A DNA stretch of 64,000 bases from Pseudomonas mandelii (GCF_006438925.1 NZ_RCZA01000009.1:300-64299); one strand, 5' to 3'. Numbered from the stretch's first letter, positions 46,547 through 54,298 are shown. Translations and numbers: made by a program. Notes: a model not told the origin generated them from the letters alone.

Positions 46547-47224
46547 TTAAAACGTGTTCAGGTCGGTTGTGTACAGCGAGATGCCCAGCGACGTGCTCAA
46601 ACTGATGGTGCCTTCGGCGTCTTCTTCGACGGAAAACAGCAGGAATTCCCGGCGATCGGTCAGGCCGGTTTCGCGAGCGTAAAGCATCGAACGGTGTTCG
46701 ATACTGTAGGACTCGTCCGGATTCTTCAGCTGTTCGCTCAGCGCCACCAACTCTGTCTGGCCATTCTCGGTGCCCCATTCACGGGTGTATTCGACGCTGT
46801 TATGGGTGTAGGTCGGCAGCCCGATCAGGCTTTGCGGACCGGCCAACCGGCGCAGCTCCGCTTCACTGCTGATGGTGATGTAACTGAGGTAATTGAACAG
46901 GATCACCGACTCGACCTGTCCGGCAATGTCCCCGGTGGTGTGCACCTGCAGCCAGTAGTCTTCGTCGTTCATGTAATAACGCGACAGCCAGGTCGACTGC
47001 CCGAGATCAACGGTGCCGTTGCTCCAGATCTGCTGGGAGCCCGGGATGGTCACCGTGGTATTTCCGTCGAGCAACAATTTCAGGGTGGTGTCGAACATCA
47101 CGCCTTTGCCCAATCCCAGGCCCAATGGGCCAGTGGCCGGTGGCGGGGTTTCGCTGGCGGTCCATTTCGATTCGGTCGTCGCGTTCGGGGCCTCAAGCCC
47201 CATCAACTGTTTAAACCATCCCAT
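46547..47224 (-). CDS. yjfK: DUF2491 protein (YjfK family)
   Basis: A cytoplasmic protein of 225 residues, function unknown. The ATG at 47224 gives MGWFKQLMGLEAP, the family start, preceded by AAGGAAATCTCC. An open frame continues upstream inside the ion-channel gene but is not family-like. Start overlaps the channel's stop by 14 bases, so translation is coupled to it. Confidence 0.85.
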   Translation of the reverse strand: MGWFKQLMGLEAPNATTESKWTASETPPPATGPLGLGLGKGVMFDTTLKLLLDGNTTVTIPGSQQIWSNGTVDLGQSTWLSRYYMNDEDYWLQVHTTGDIAGQVESVILFNYLSYITISSEAELRRLAGPQSLIGLPTYTHNSVEYTREWGTENGQTELVALSEQLKNPDESYSIEHRSMLYARETGLTDRREFLLFSVEEDAEGTISLSTSLGISLYTTDLNTF

Positions 47225-48245
47225 TGGAGATTTCCTTGAGGCGAGTGGAGGCGATGTAGAAGAGTTCGCCGCCCTCAACGCGGGTGGCGCTGGGCGGGTT
47301 GATCGACGGTTGTGTGGCACCTTTGGCGCGATAGCCAATGAGGGTGGCGTTGTGGTGTTCTTTCATCCGCGAGTACAGGTCGCCGAACGTGGCTTCGAAC
47401 GCTTCGGGCAGCTTCATCAGGTATTGAGTGGCGCCCTGGCCCACGCACAGCAGTTCATTGATGACCACTGACGAGCCCGGATCCTGAGAGGCGCGCACCA
47501 ACATCTCGATGGCCATGCTTGAAGTGCATTCCAGGCTGGGCGCGTAGGCGCTGGCGAGCGCAGCGATTTCACTGTCATTGAAATGGGCGACCACATGCCC
47601 GACAGGCTTCAGTTGATTGACCGCCAGCACAGTGGCCAGGGTCAGGTCGTCTGAATAGGTTCGCACCAGAACGCGTTCGGCACCGGGAACCCCTGCGCGC
47701 AGCAGCAAGGCCACAGAGGACAGGCTTTCACCTTTGATGAAGCTCGCTTTGCCCGGCATCGGATTTTCTTCGAGGGTGCAATCGCAAATGACGATCAGGT
47801 TGTCGCTCGAGGTTTCGTCCTGAAGCAACAACTCAATGACCCGTTCACTGGACGCGCCTTCCCAGCCGATGAGAACCGTATGGCCGACCTTGCCGGTGAA
47901 ATCGCCTTTGCCCTTCATGCCTTTTCTCCATGCATCGATGACGCTGCTGGTGGTTTTGCCGATGGCTGCCGTCAGCAGCGCGATGCCCCCGAGCATCACC
48001 CAGGTGGCCACGAAAATCCGTCCCGCCGCTGTCTGCGGCGCGAGATCGCCATAGCCGACGGTGAGTGTGGTGGTCAGATAGAAGTAAGTAAACGTGGCGG
48101 GGGCGGTGAGGTGTTGTTCGCCCAGAAGCACCAGGCCCAGGTAAGCGGTGATCAGGTGTACGCCCAAGGCAATGACCAGGCCTGCCCAACCGAATCGGTG
48201 GAAGAGGGAGGAAGCGTACAGGCGCAATAAAAGGAAAATCGACAT
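47211..48245 (-). CDS. Potassium channel with RCK (TrkA-N) domain
   Basis: The 344 residues contain two transmembrane helices with a pore loop and the selectivity filter TVGYGD (TTTLTVGYGDLAP, about residues 57-69), followed by a cytoplasmic RCK domain (about 110-225) and a C-terminal RCK_C-like part. The dinucleotide-binding loop reads IGWEGASSE, not the classical GxGxxG, so ligand specificity may differ. The frame is open to 49013, but only ATG 48245 gives a channel N terminus; upstream residues derive from the rhomboid antisense and REP sequence. E. coli yjfIJKLMC has no such gene. Confidence 0.87.
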   Translation of the reverse strand: MSIFLLLRLYASSLFHRFGWAGLVIALGVHLITAYLGLVLLGEQHLTAPATFTYFYLTTTLTVGYGDLAPQTAAGRIFVATWVMLGGIALLTAAIGKTTSSVIDAWRKGMKGKGDFTGKVGHTVLIGWEGASSERVIELLLQDETSSDNLIVICDCTLEENPMPGKASFIKGESLSSVALLLRAGVPGAERVLVRTYSDDLTLATVLAVNQLKPVGHVVAHFNDSEIAALASAYAPSLECTSSMAIEMLVRASQDPGSSVVINELLCVGQGATQYLMKLPEAFEATFGDLYSRMKEHHNATLIGYRAKGATQPSINPPSATRVEGGELFYIASTRLKEISNGMV

Positions 48246-48316
48246 TTCGTCCCTGACTCCGTGGGTACTTGTTCCTGGCGACTTCATCGCCTCGGCGTCT
48301 GAATGCGCAAGTGCGT

Positions 48317-48880
48317 TTAACCGGCGGCATTTAACCTGCTGCGCGGTGCCGAGAAAAGTACCTTGGCTGCAATAAATCCGGCGAGCGCACCAAACAGATG
48401 GCCTTCGAAGGAAACGCCCTGGCGAGGCAGGAAGCCAAAAATCAGACCGCCGTAGAGCAGGGCCACGACGCCGGCCGTTATCAGGTTGCCCCAGCTCCTG
48501 TGGAACCAGGCGCGGGACAGGAGGTACGCCCATAACCCGAATACCCAGCCGCTGGCGCCGATGTGGACGCCTGTAAAACCGAACAGCCAGACCAGTGAGC
48601 CGCCCAGCAGAATAATGATCGCACTGACGGCAATGAACCGGTTGAGCCCTTCGACAATGACCAGGGTGCCCAGGGTCAAGAAGGCAACCAGGTTCGCGCT
48701 CAGGTGTGCAAAGGACGCGTGCAGGAAAGGCGAGGTGATGATGCCGAGCAGTCCGTGCACGGTTCTCGGGATCAGGCCGAAGGACATGAGGCTGTAGCCG
48801 GTCGCTACATTGAACAGTTGCAGCGCGACCATGAAAAGGGCCAGGCCTGCGATTGTCTTGAAACCCTTCAGGGCATCCAT
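48317..48880 (-). CDS. Rhomboid-family intramembrane serine protease
   Basis: A 187-residue polytopic membrane protein with six hydrophobic segments. The catalytic Ser is in GASGWVFGL and the catalytic His in EGHLFGALAG; the oxyanion-side motif HASFAHLSANL is also present. ATG 48880 gives MDALKGFKTIAG; another ATG at 48925 lies on the edge of a REP element and is less likely. It sits between the PspA-like gene and the K+ channel gene, on the same strand. Confidence 0.87.
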   Translation of the reverse strand: MDALKGFKTIAGLALFMVALQLFNVATGYSLMSFGLIPRTVHGLLGIITSPFLHASFAHLSANLVAFLTLGTLVIVEGLNRFIAVSAIIILLGGSLVWLFGFTGVHIGASGWVFGLWAYLLSRAWFHRSWGNLITAGVVALLYGGLIFGFLPRQGVSFEGHLFGALAGFIAAKVLFSAPRSRLNAAG

Positions 48881-48924
48881 CCTTGACCTCGACAGTTGAA
48901 TGTCCGTCAGTTGGGCGCATTCCA

Positions 48925-49014
48925 TGTGGGAGCGAGCCTGCTCGCGAAGAGGGAGTGTCAGTCGACATCAATGTTGTCTGACATACCGCTTTCGCGAGCA
49001 GGCTCGCTCCCACA
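48925..49014. repeat. REP doublet 1 (inverted pair)
   Basis: TGTGGGAGCGAGCCTGCTCG begins the left 24-bp unit (48925-48948), and its reverse complement forms the right unit (48991-49014), with a 42-base loop containing GGAGTGTCAGTC. It lies inside the yjf-like operon, between the PspA-like and rhomboid genes, where it could influence mRNA stability. Confidence 0.92.
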
Positions 49015-49033
49015 GGTTATGCGTCCGGCAAAG

Positions 49034-49732
49034 TTACTCGGCCGATTTTTGCTTCAGGCGTTCCAGAATCGCATTGGCGCTGCCTTCGTTCGGCGTGATG
49101 CCGGCTTCGCGCAGTTTGCGTTCCAGGTCAGTGCCCGTCGACGCATCGGCCAATTGGTCCTGAGCTTCCAGTTCAGCCGCGCGTTGCTGCTGCTTGGCCT
49201 GCAGGCGGTTCAGCGTACCGACGGCGGTTTCCAGCTTGCCATTGGCGCCGCCACTGGCGATGGACGCGCTGACCTGGGCTTTCTGTACGCTTTCGCGCGC
49301 CTTGGCCATGTCCACTTGCTGACGCAGGCTTTTGATGCGGTTTTCAGCCTTGGTGATGTCTTTGCGCATATTGTCCGCATAACCGCCAAACTCGGTGGCC
49401 TGCTTTTGCTCGACGTCCAGCTCATTGGTCAGGGTCGAAATGGCTTCGGCCACTTCCATGGCCAGGTCTTCGCGGTTGGCCTGGATTGCGGCCAGGGCCT
49501 TGGATTCCAGGTCCTTGATCTTGGCGTTGTACTCGCTGACGCGGTCAGCCGAGAGTTTGTGCTTGGCCATGATGGTGACCAGCTCACGCTTGGCGTTGGC
49601 CAGGGCGCTGTCAGCATCGCGAATTTCCTGGTCGAGGATGCGCAGGGCCTGTTGGTCGACGATCGATTCGCCGACTTCATTGGCACCGCCACGCAGCGCG
49701 GTGAACAATTTGCTCCAGATGGACTGAGTCAT
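49034..49732 (-). CDS. yjfJ: PspA/IM30-family protein (YjfJ-like)
   Basis: A 232-residue, almost entirely helical coiled-coil protein (about 20-190), starting MTQSIWSKLFTALRGGANEVGESIVDQQALRILDQ in the style of PspA (N-terminal amphipathic helix, then coiled coil). PspA/IM30 proteins bind and stabilise stressed inner membranes as ESCRT-III-like polymers. ATG 49732 follows AGGAAAT. Located 24 bases after the YjfI-like gene. Confidence 0.88.
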   Translation of the reverse strand: MTQSIWSKLFTALRGGANEVGESIVDQQALRILDQEIRDADSALANAKRELVTIMAKHKLSADRVSEYNAKIKDLESKALAAIQANREDLAMEVAEAISTLTNELDVEQKQATEFGGYADNMRKDITKAENRIKSLRQQVDMAKARESVQKAQVSASIASGGANGKLETAVGTLNRLQAKQQQRAAELEAQDQLADASTGTDLERKLREAGITPNEGSANAILERLKQKSAE

Positions 49733-49756
49733 TGGATATTTCCTGTTCCCGAGTAA

Positions 49757-50446
49757 TTAATTGAAGAAACGTTCGAAGGCTTCGCTGGCGCGCTGGACGT
49801 TGTCGACGAGGGTTTTGACCTCGGTCACGATGTTCGTCAGGCTGGAGTCGGAGCTCAAAGCGCCGAACATGTTGTAGACAATCTGCCCGTTCGGCATGGA
49901 CTCGATACCGATCGAGGACAGCGGGAACATCTCCCGGCTGCGCAGCACGGCGTCGTTGAAAGCCGGAATGTCGTTGATGGACTCAACGTCGACCAGAACG
50001 GTATCGACGATGATTTGTTCGCCCACCACCGCGATGTAAATCGGCAAGCCACCGAAATCGTTCATTTCCAGCTTGATACTGGATTCAGAGCCTTGAACGA
50101 GAGAAAGCGTAATGTCGTTCGAAACCACTTCATCCAGGGCCTGGAGGGCGCTGTAGAGGCGATCGATGTTCCAGTTAGTACCTGCGCTCATGTAATTCTC
50201 CGACATGAATGAGCCAGCCAGAATCGGTTGGCGAAGCTGTTTCTCCATCTGCTTGAGCAGGCTTCGGTTTTCGGGAAGCACCCAAGTCTCGTGTTTCACA
50301 TAACCGGCGGCACCCAGGCCCGCGCGCATCTGCTTCATGTAAAAGCTCGATGGCTTCTTCGCGGACGGTTTCGAGCGCTCTCCCTTGCGGCTTGCCGAAT
50401 CGTTATCGGGCCCCGTGGGAGGACTCGATGGAGAGCTGCTTTTCAT
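49757..50446 (-). CDS. yjfI: DUF2170 protein (YjfI-like) with possible ribbon-helix-helix N terminus
   Basis: A 229-residue protein. Residues about 90-229 are the DUF2170/YjfI domain (NIDRLYSALQALDEVV ... SNDITLSLV). Residues 1-33 are Ser/Pro/Lys-rich and probably disordered. Residues 35-72 (GYVKHETWVLPENRSLLKQM within) have one beta strand and two helices, the layout of small ribbon-helix-helix DNA-binding domains; this is my inference. E. coli YjfI is much shorter (about 133). It is the first gene of the operon and directly follows two CTCACGCGTGAG palindromes, so autoregulation is plausible. Confidence 0.78.
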   Translation of the reverse strand: MKSSSPSSPPTGPDNDSASRKGERSKPSAKKPSSFYMKQMRAGLGAAGYVKHETWVLPENRSLLKQMEKQLRQPILAGSFMSENYMSAGTNWNIDRLYSALQALDEVVSNDITLSLVQGSESSIKLEMNDFGGLPIYIAVVGEQIIVDTVLVDVESINDIPAFNDAVLRSREMFPLSSIGIESMPNGQIVYNMFGALSSDSSLTNIVTEVKTLVDNVQRASEAFERFFN

Positions 50447-50469
50447 GGGGCTGACCTCGTTGTGAAAAA

Positions 50470-50481
50470 CTCACGCGTGAG
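50470..50481. promoter_or_regulatory. Palindrome operator O1 of the yjf-like operon
   Basis: CTCACGCGTGAG, a perfect 12-bp palindrome at the predicted transcription start of the minus-strand operon. Confidence 0.72.
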
Positions 50482-50483
50482 AA

Positions 50484-50512
50484 ACACTACAGGCAATTTT
50501 TGTCACGCTCAA
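50484..50512 (-). promoter_or_regulatory. Promoter of the yjf-like operon
   Basis: On the minus strand TTGAGC (50512-50507) and TAGTGT (50489-50484) are separated by 17 bases. It lies exactly between the two CTCACGCGTGAG palindromes. Confidence 0.6.
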
Positions 50513-50515
50513 TAG

Positions 50516-50527
50516 CTCACGCGTGAG
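50516..50527. promoter_or_regulatory. Palindrome operator O2 of the yjf-like operon
   Basis: A second identical CTCACGCGTGAG, 46 bases from O1 and abutting the -35 side of the promoter. Confidence 0.72.
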
Positions 50528-50556
50528 ATTTTTTGTCATACATTTTTCGCCCCACG

Positions 50557-50595
50557 AAAAAGGCCCGCAGCGCTCAAGCGCGGCGGGCCCTTTTT
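50557..50595. terminator. Terminator after the isochorismatase-like gene
   Basis: AAAAAGGCCCGC... pairs with ...GGCGGGCCCTTTTT through a long GC stem with inner GCGCT/AGCGC pairing. A and T runs on both sides allow use on either strand; its natural client is the minus-strand gene ending at 50621. Confidence 0.9.
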
Positions 50596-50620
50596 GGAAT
50601 TTGATCAATGCGTTAAGTGG

Positions 50621-51175
50621 TTAATGGGTGGCCGCCAGGAATTCGTCAGAGGAAATCACGCTCGCATAGGCGAAGCCCAGGGCCGACATAAAGGCGGCGT
50701 GAACGTGGGCGGCGGGCACCGTGACGCCGTTGAATTCCAGGTCGCGAGAGGCGCAAGCGTCGTGGATCACGGTGACGGTGTAGCCGAAATCAGCCGCGGC
50801 GCGGGTTATGCCGTCGACGCACATGTGACTCATGCTGCCGACGACCACCAGTTCCTTGATGCCTTGTTCGTCGAGGATCGATTTCAGTTGTGTTTCACGG
50901 AACGAGTTGACGAAATGCTTGAGCACCACAGGCTCATCGGCGCGATTCAGGACTTTGGAGTGCAGCTTCGCGCCTTCCGAACCCGGGGTGAAGAACGGGG
51001 CGTCGTCGGAGGTGAATTCGTGGCGGATGTGTACCACCGAATCACCGGCATCGCGGAAGGCTTTGATCAACCGTGCGGCGTTGTCCGCCGCGGCATCGGC
51101 GCCGACCAGCGGCCACTTGCCTTGGGGGAAGTAGTCGTTTTGGATATCAACTACGATGAGTGCTTGCTTGGCCAT
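50621..51175 (-). CDS. Isochorismatase-family cysteine hydrolase
   Basis: A 184-residue cytoplasmic hydrolase. Catalytic Asp in VVDIQNDYF (about 9-16), Lys in the KHFVNSF segment and Cys in SMSHMCVDGITRAA form the expected triad of the family, with the cis-peptide region before the Cys. Substrate unknown; relatives act on nicotinamide, N-carbamoyl compounds or similar amides. ATG 51175 has GAGGACA upstream. It is divergent from a GlxA-type regulator, which probably controls it. Confidence 0.87.
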   Translation of the reverse strand: MAKQALIVVDIQNDYFPQGKWPLVGADAAADNAARLIKAFRDAGDSVVHIRHEFTSDDAPFFTPGSEGAKLHSKVLNRADEPVVLKHFVNSFRETQLKSILDEQGIKELVVVGSMSHMCVDGITRAAADFGYTVTVIHDACASRDLEFNGVTVPAAHVHAAFMSALGFAYASVISSDEFLAATH

Positions 51176-51276
51176 GACTGTGTCCTCGAAGTGCTTGTTG
51201 GAGTGGAATGAAGTATTGGGTCTCGCAGGCCGTCCGAGGATTGGCCGCACCGACAATAGAAGGGGGAAAACTGACA

Positions 51277-52263
51277 ATGGACGCAGAAAGGCCAATCGTC
51301 GAACTGGGCGTGCTGATCTATCCCGGTGCGCAGATGGCGGCGGTGCATGGATTGACAGACTTGTTCGGGGTGGCGAACCGGATTGCCGCCGAGCATCAGG
51401 CGACGCAGTTGCCGTTGCTGCGGGTCAGCCATTGGCAGGTTGCTGGCGAACAGACACCCGAGCGGGTCTACGACAGTCATCCCGCTCCAGACAGCGCGCT
51501 GGTGGCGGTGTTGATCCCGCCGTCGATTGCCGGTTTTTCCGAAGGCCAGGCACCGCAGGGGCTGATTCGCTGGCTGCGTCAGCAACACGCTAATGGCGCG
51601 ACACTCGGAGGGGTTTGTGTGGGGTCGATTCTGTTGGCCGAAAGCGGGCTGCTCGACGGTCGCAGCGCCACCACCCACTGGACCTCGGCCAAAACCTTCG
51701 CCGAGCGTTACCCGGCGATCAAGCTCAAGGCCGACACACCCATCATTGACGACGGCGACCTGATCACCACTGCCGGGCTGATGGCCTGGTCCGAATTGGG
51801 CTTGCGCCTGGTCAACCGCCTGCTGGGGCCGAGCATCGCCACCAGTACCGCACGGTTTCTGGTGGTGGAACACAGCGACAGCGCAAGTGAATGCGGCAGC
51901 AATTTTTCACCCATTCTCAGCCATGGCGACGCCTCGATTCTCAAGGTCCAGCATTGGCTGCAAAGCACCGGAGCGACCGATGTGTCGGTGGCGACGATGG
52001 CCGAGCGGGCAGGGCTGGAAGAGCGCACTTTTTTGCGTCGATTTCGTGCGGCAACCGGGCTCAAACCCACCGAGTACTGCCAGCACCTGCGGGTCGGCAA
52101 GGCCCGGGAAATGCTCGAGTTCACCAACGGCACCATTGATCACATTGCCTGGACGGTGGGTTATCAGGATCCGAGTGCCTTTCGGGCGACGTTCAAGAAG
52201 ATTACCGGGTTGGCGCCCAGTGATTACCGGACACGGTTCGGGGTGGGAGCGAGTCAGGGATGA
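51277..52263 (+). CDS. GlxA-family AraC-type transcriptional regulator
   Basis: A 328-residue regulator with an N-terminal DJ-1/PfpI-like domain (about 10-180; GGVCVGSILLAESGLLDGRSATTHW carries the nucleophile-elbow Cys position) and a C-terminal AraC/XylS helix-turn-helix domain (about 225-325; ERTFLRRFRAATGLKPTEYC and the second helix DPSAFRATFKKITGLAPSDYR). ATG 51277 follows AGGGGGAAA. It is divergent from the isochorismatase-like gene; the shared 101-base region likely holds its operator. Confidence 0.88.
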   Translation: MDAERPIVELGVLIYPGAQMAAVHGLTDLFGVANRIAAEHQATQLPLLRVSHWQVAGEQTPERVYDSHPAPDSALVAVLIPPSIAGFSEGQAPQGLIRWLRQQHANGATLGGVCVGSILLAESGLLDGRSATTHWTSAKTFAERYPAIKLKADTPIIDDGDLITTAGLMAWSELGLRLVNRLLGPSIATSTARFLVVEHSDSASECGSNFSPILSHGDASILKVQHWLQSTGATDVSVATMAERAGLEERTFLRRFRAATGLKPTEYCQHLRVGKAREMLEFTNGTIDHIAWTVGYQDPSAFRATFKKITGLAPSDYRTRFGVGASQG

Positions 52264-52269
52264 GCGTCA

Positions 52270-52310
52270 GTCGTGCAAAATGCCATAGTTGATACCCTTG
52301 TCGTGCAGAA
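52270..52310 (+). repeat. Short direct repeats upstream of the DUF3182 gene
   Basis: GTCGTGCAAAAT (from 52270) and GTCGTGCAGAAT (from 52300) repeat with a 30-base period, about 130-170 bases before the start codon; a GGCACGGTGCC palindrome follows at 52318-52328. The arrangement suggests regulator sites; no regulator is identified. The remaining gap to 52440 shows no clear promoter. Confidence 0.45.
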
Positions 52311-52440
52311 TCAAGCAGGCACGGTGCCATCATGTTTTTCGTAACTGGCTGATTTGAAAAACGTTTGTCTTTGGCCCCCCTTGGCCTGATCTCTGCACCT
52401 CTTCTACTACATTCATCAAGCGCAGATTGAAGGGGGACGC

Positions 52441-53550
52441 ATGACCCCAGCAAGCCGCAAAAAACTGGTGGTCGCCCACTCCGTGCGCCCCGAGGCTCCG
52501 TTGCACGAAGTGGAAACCAATCGTGCGCTGGCCCGTTGGCTGGCACAGGTCCTGGGGCTTAAATACGGCGGCAGTTACGACCCGGAACTGCACAACGGTC
52601 GAGACCTGTATCTGTTGCCAACCCAGACGCTTGTTGGCGTCGCTGCTGCCCGGCGATTGGGCGTCAAAGGGCCGGAGGATTTGTGGGGCGGTTACGTCGA
52701 CCATGATTTCATCTGCACCAAAGCCATCAGCCACGGGTTACGCAACAAAAATGCTCATGCACCGGAAGGCTGGTCGCCGTTGTTTTCCGAACGTGTGCGC
52801 AGCGTGGTGCTCGATGGTCTCAGTGTTTTTTCCATGGACGATGCGCGGCCCGCGGCAGAACACCTGCTCTACAGCGGCCCGATTCGCATCAAACCGATTC
52901 ATGCCTGCGCCGGCCGTGGTCAGGAAGTGATCAAAAGCCTCGACCAGTTCGACGCCATCCTCGCCAGGCCCGATGCCAAAACGCTGTTCACTGAAGGTGT
53001 GGTGCTGGAGCAAGACCTGGACAAGGTGATCACCCACAGCGTCGGTCAGAGCTTTATCGGCGACCAGGTGCTGAGTTATTGCGGTGATCAATACTTGACC
53101 GAAGACGGTCAGGGCGAGCAGGTTTATGGAGGGTCCAACCTGCTGGTGGTGCAGGGGTACTACGACGATCTGCTCGAACTGGATCTGCCGGACGATGTAC
53201 GGCTGGCGATCCACCAGGCGCAAGTGTTCGACAGTGCCGCGGACGAGGCTTATCCCGGTTTTTACGCCTCCCGCCGCAACTACGACATCGCCCAAGGTGT
53301 GGACAGTAACGGCAAACAGCGCAGCGGCGTGCTCGAGCAGTCCTGGCGGATGGGCGGTGCCAGCAGCGCCGAAGTCGCCGCCTTGCAGAGCTTCGTCAAC
53401 GACCCCGGGATGCGTGCGATTCGCGTGTCGTCGGTCGAGACCTACATCGACCAGCCGCTGCCGGCGGACGCCATCGAGGTGTATCGCGGGCCGGCGCAAA
53501 ACAGTGACTTTCTTCTCAAGTACGTAACGGTTAAATCCTATGACGGCTAG
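52441..53550 (+). CDS. DUF3182 protein, ATP-grasp-like by inspection
   Basis: A 369-residue protein of the DUF3182 family, function unknown. Layout is reminiscent of ATP-grasp ligases: a Lys-containing strand and Gly-rich loop (RIKPIHACAGRGQEV, about 148-162), an acidic adenine-contact strand (GVVLEQDLDK, about 185-194), and a late acidic/Asn region (RRNYDIAQGVD and SGVLEQSWRMGGAS, about 280-310). These assignments are mine. Its last 11 bases overlap the next gene, an alpha/beta hydrolase, so the two products likely act together. Confidence 0.75.
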   Translation: MTPASRKKLVVAHSVRPEAPLHEVETNRALARWLAQVLGLKYGGSYDPELHNGRDLYLLPTQTLVGVAAARRLGVKGPEDLWGGYVDHDFICTKAISHGLRNKNAHAPEGWSPLFSERVRSVVLDGLSVFSMDDARPAAEHLLYSGPIRIKPIHACAGRGQEVIKSLDQFDAILARPDAKTLFTEGVVLEQDLDKVITHSVGQSFIGDQVLSYCGDQYLTEDGQGEQVYGGSNLLVVQGYYDDLLELDLPDDVRLAIHQAQVFDSAADEAYPGFYASRRNYDIAQGVDSNGKQRSGVLEQSWRMGGASSAEVAALQSFVNDPGMRAIRVSSVETYIDQPLPADAIEVYRGPAQNSDFLLKYVTVKSYDG

Positions 53551-54298
53551 AAGCGAAACCATTCAGATCGACATCGACGATGAACAGATGATCGGGACCT
53601 TTCTCAGTCCCAAATCGAAAGTCCCCGGCGTGCTCTTTGTGCATGGTTGGGGCGGCAGTCAGGAGCGAGACCTGGAGCGGGCGAAAGGCATCGCCGGTCT
53701 GGGTTGTGTTTGCCTGACGTTCGACTTGCGCGGACACACCGGCGGGGCCGGTATTGCGCTGAATCGAGTCACACGGGAAGACAATCTGCGCGACCTGCTG
53801 GCGGCGTATGACCGCTTGCTCGCGCACCCGGCGCTCGATACATCGGCGATTGCCGTGGTCGGCACCAGTTATGGCGGTTACCTGGCGTCGATCCTGACGT
53901 CATTGCGTCCGGTGCGCTGGCTGGCGCTGCGGGTGCCGGCGCTGTATCGCGATGATCAATGGCACACACCCAAACGTGACCTGGACAAGCTCGATTTACG
54001 TGATTACCGCCGCACGTTAGTCCGCGCCGACAGCAATCGTGCGCTGCATGCGTGTTCGCAATTTACCGGGGATGTGCTGCTGGTGGAGTCCGAGACCGAC
54101 GACTATGTGCCCCACGCCACCATCATGAGTTACCGCGCGGCCTGTCAGCAGACTCACTCGCTGACCCACCGGATTATCGACGGCGCCGATCACGCCTTGA
54201 GCGAGCCTGTTTCGCAACAGGCATACACCTCGATCCTGGTGGGCTGGATCACCGAGATGGTGGTGGGTGAGCGGTTGAGCATTATCCAATCCAGTTAA
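53540..54298 (+). CDS. Alpha/beta hydrolase
   Basis: A 252-residue serine hydrolase. The nucleophile elbow is GTSYGG (about 110-115), with an oxyanion HGWGG loop near residue 36, the acid probably in TDDYVPH and the His in DGADHALSE. No signal peptide. The ATG lies inside the final codons of the DUF3182 gene. The substrate is unknown; coupling to a putative ATP-grasp enzyme suggests an ester or amide of the same pathway. Confidence 0.83.
   Translation: MTARSETIQIDIDDEQMIGTFLSPKSKVPGVLFVHGWGGSQERDLERAKGIAGLGCVCLTFDLRGHTGGAGIALNRVTREDNLRDLLAAYDRLLAHPALDTSAIAVVGTSYGGYLASILTSLRPVRWLALRVPALYRDDQWHTPKRDLDKLDLRDYRRTLVRADSNRALHACSQFTGDVLLVESETDDYVPHATIMSYRAACQQTHSLTHRIIDGADHALSEPVSQQAYTSILVGWITEMVVGERLSIIQSS

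Noticed and set aside
48246..49013. N-terminal extension of the K+ channel to a 600-residue protein
   Set aside because: The added residues come from the out-of-frame rhomboid gene and REP sequence. The real channel N terminus starts at ATG 48245.
52370..52395. Sigma-54 promoter before the DUF3182 gene (TTGGCCCCCCTTGGCC)
   Set aside because: The GG and GC dinucleotides required at -24/-12 are not correctly spaced.
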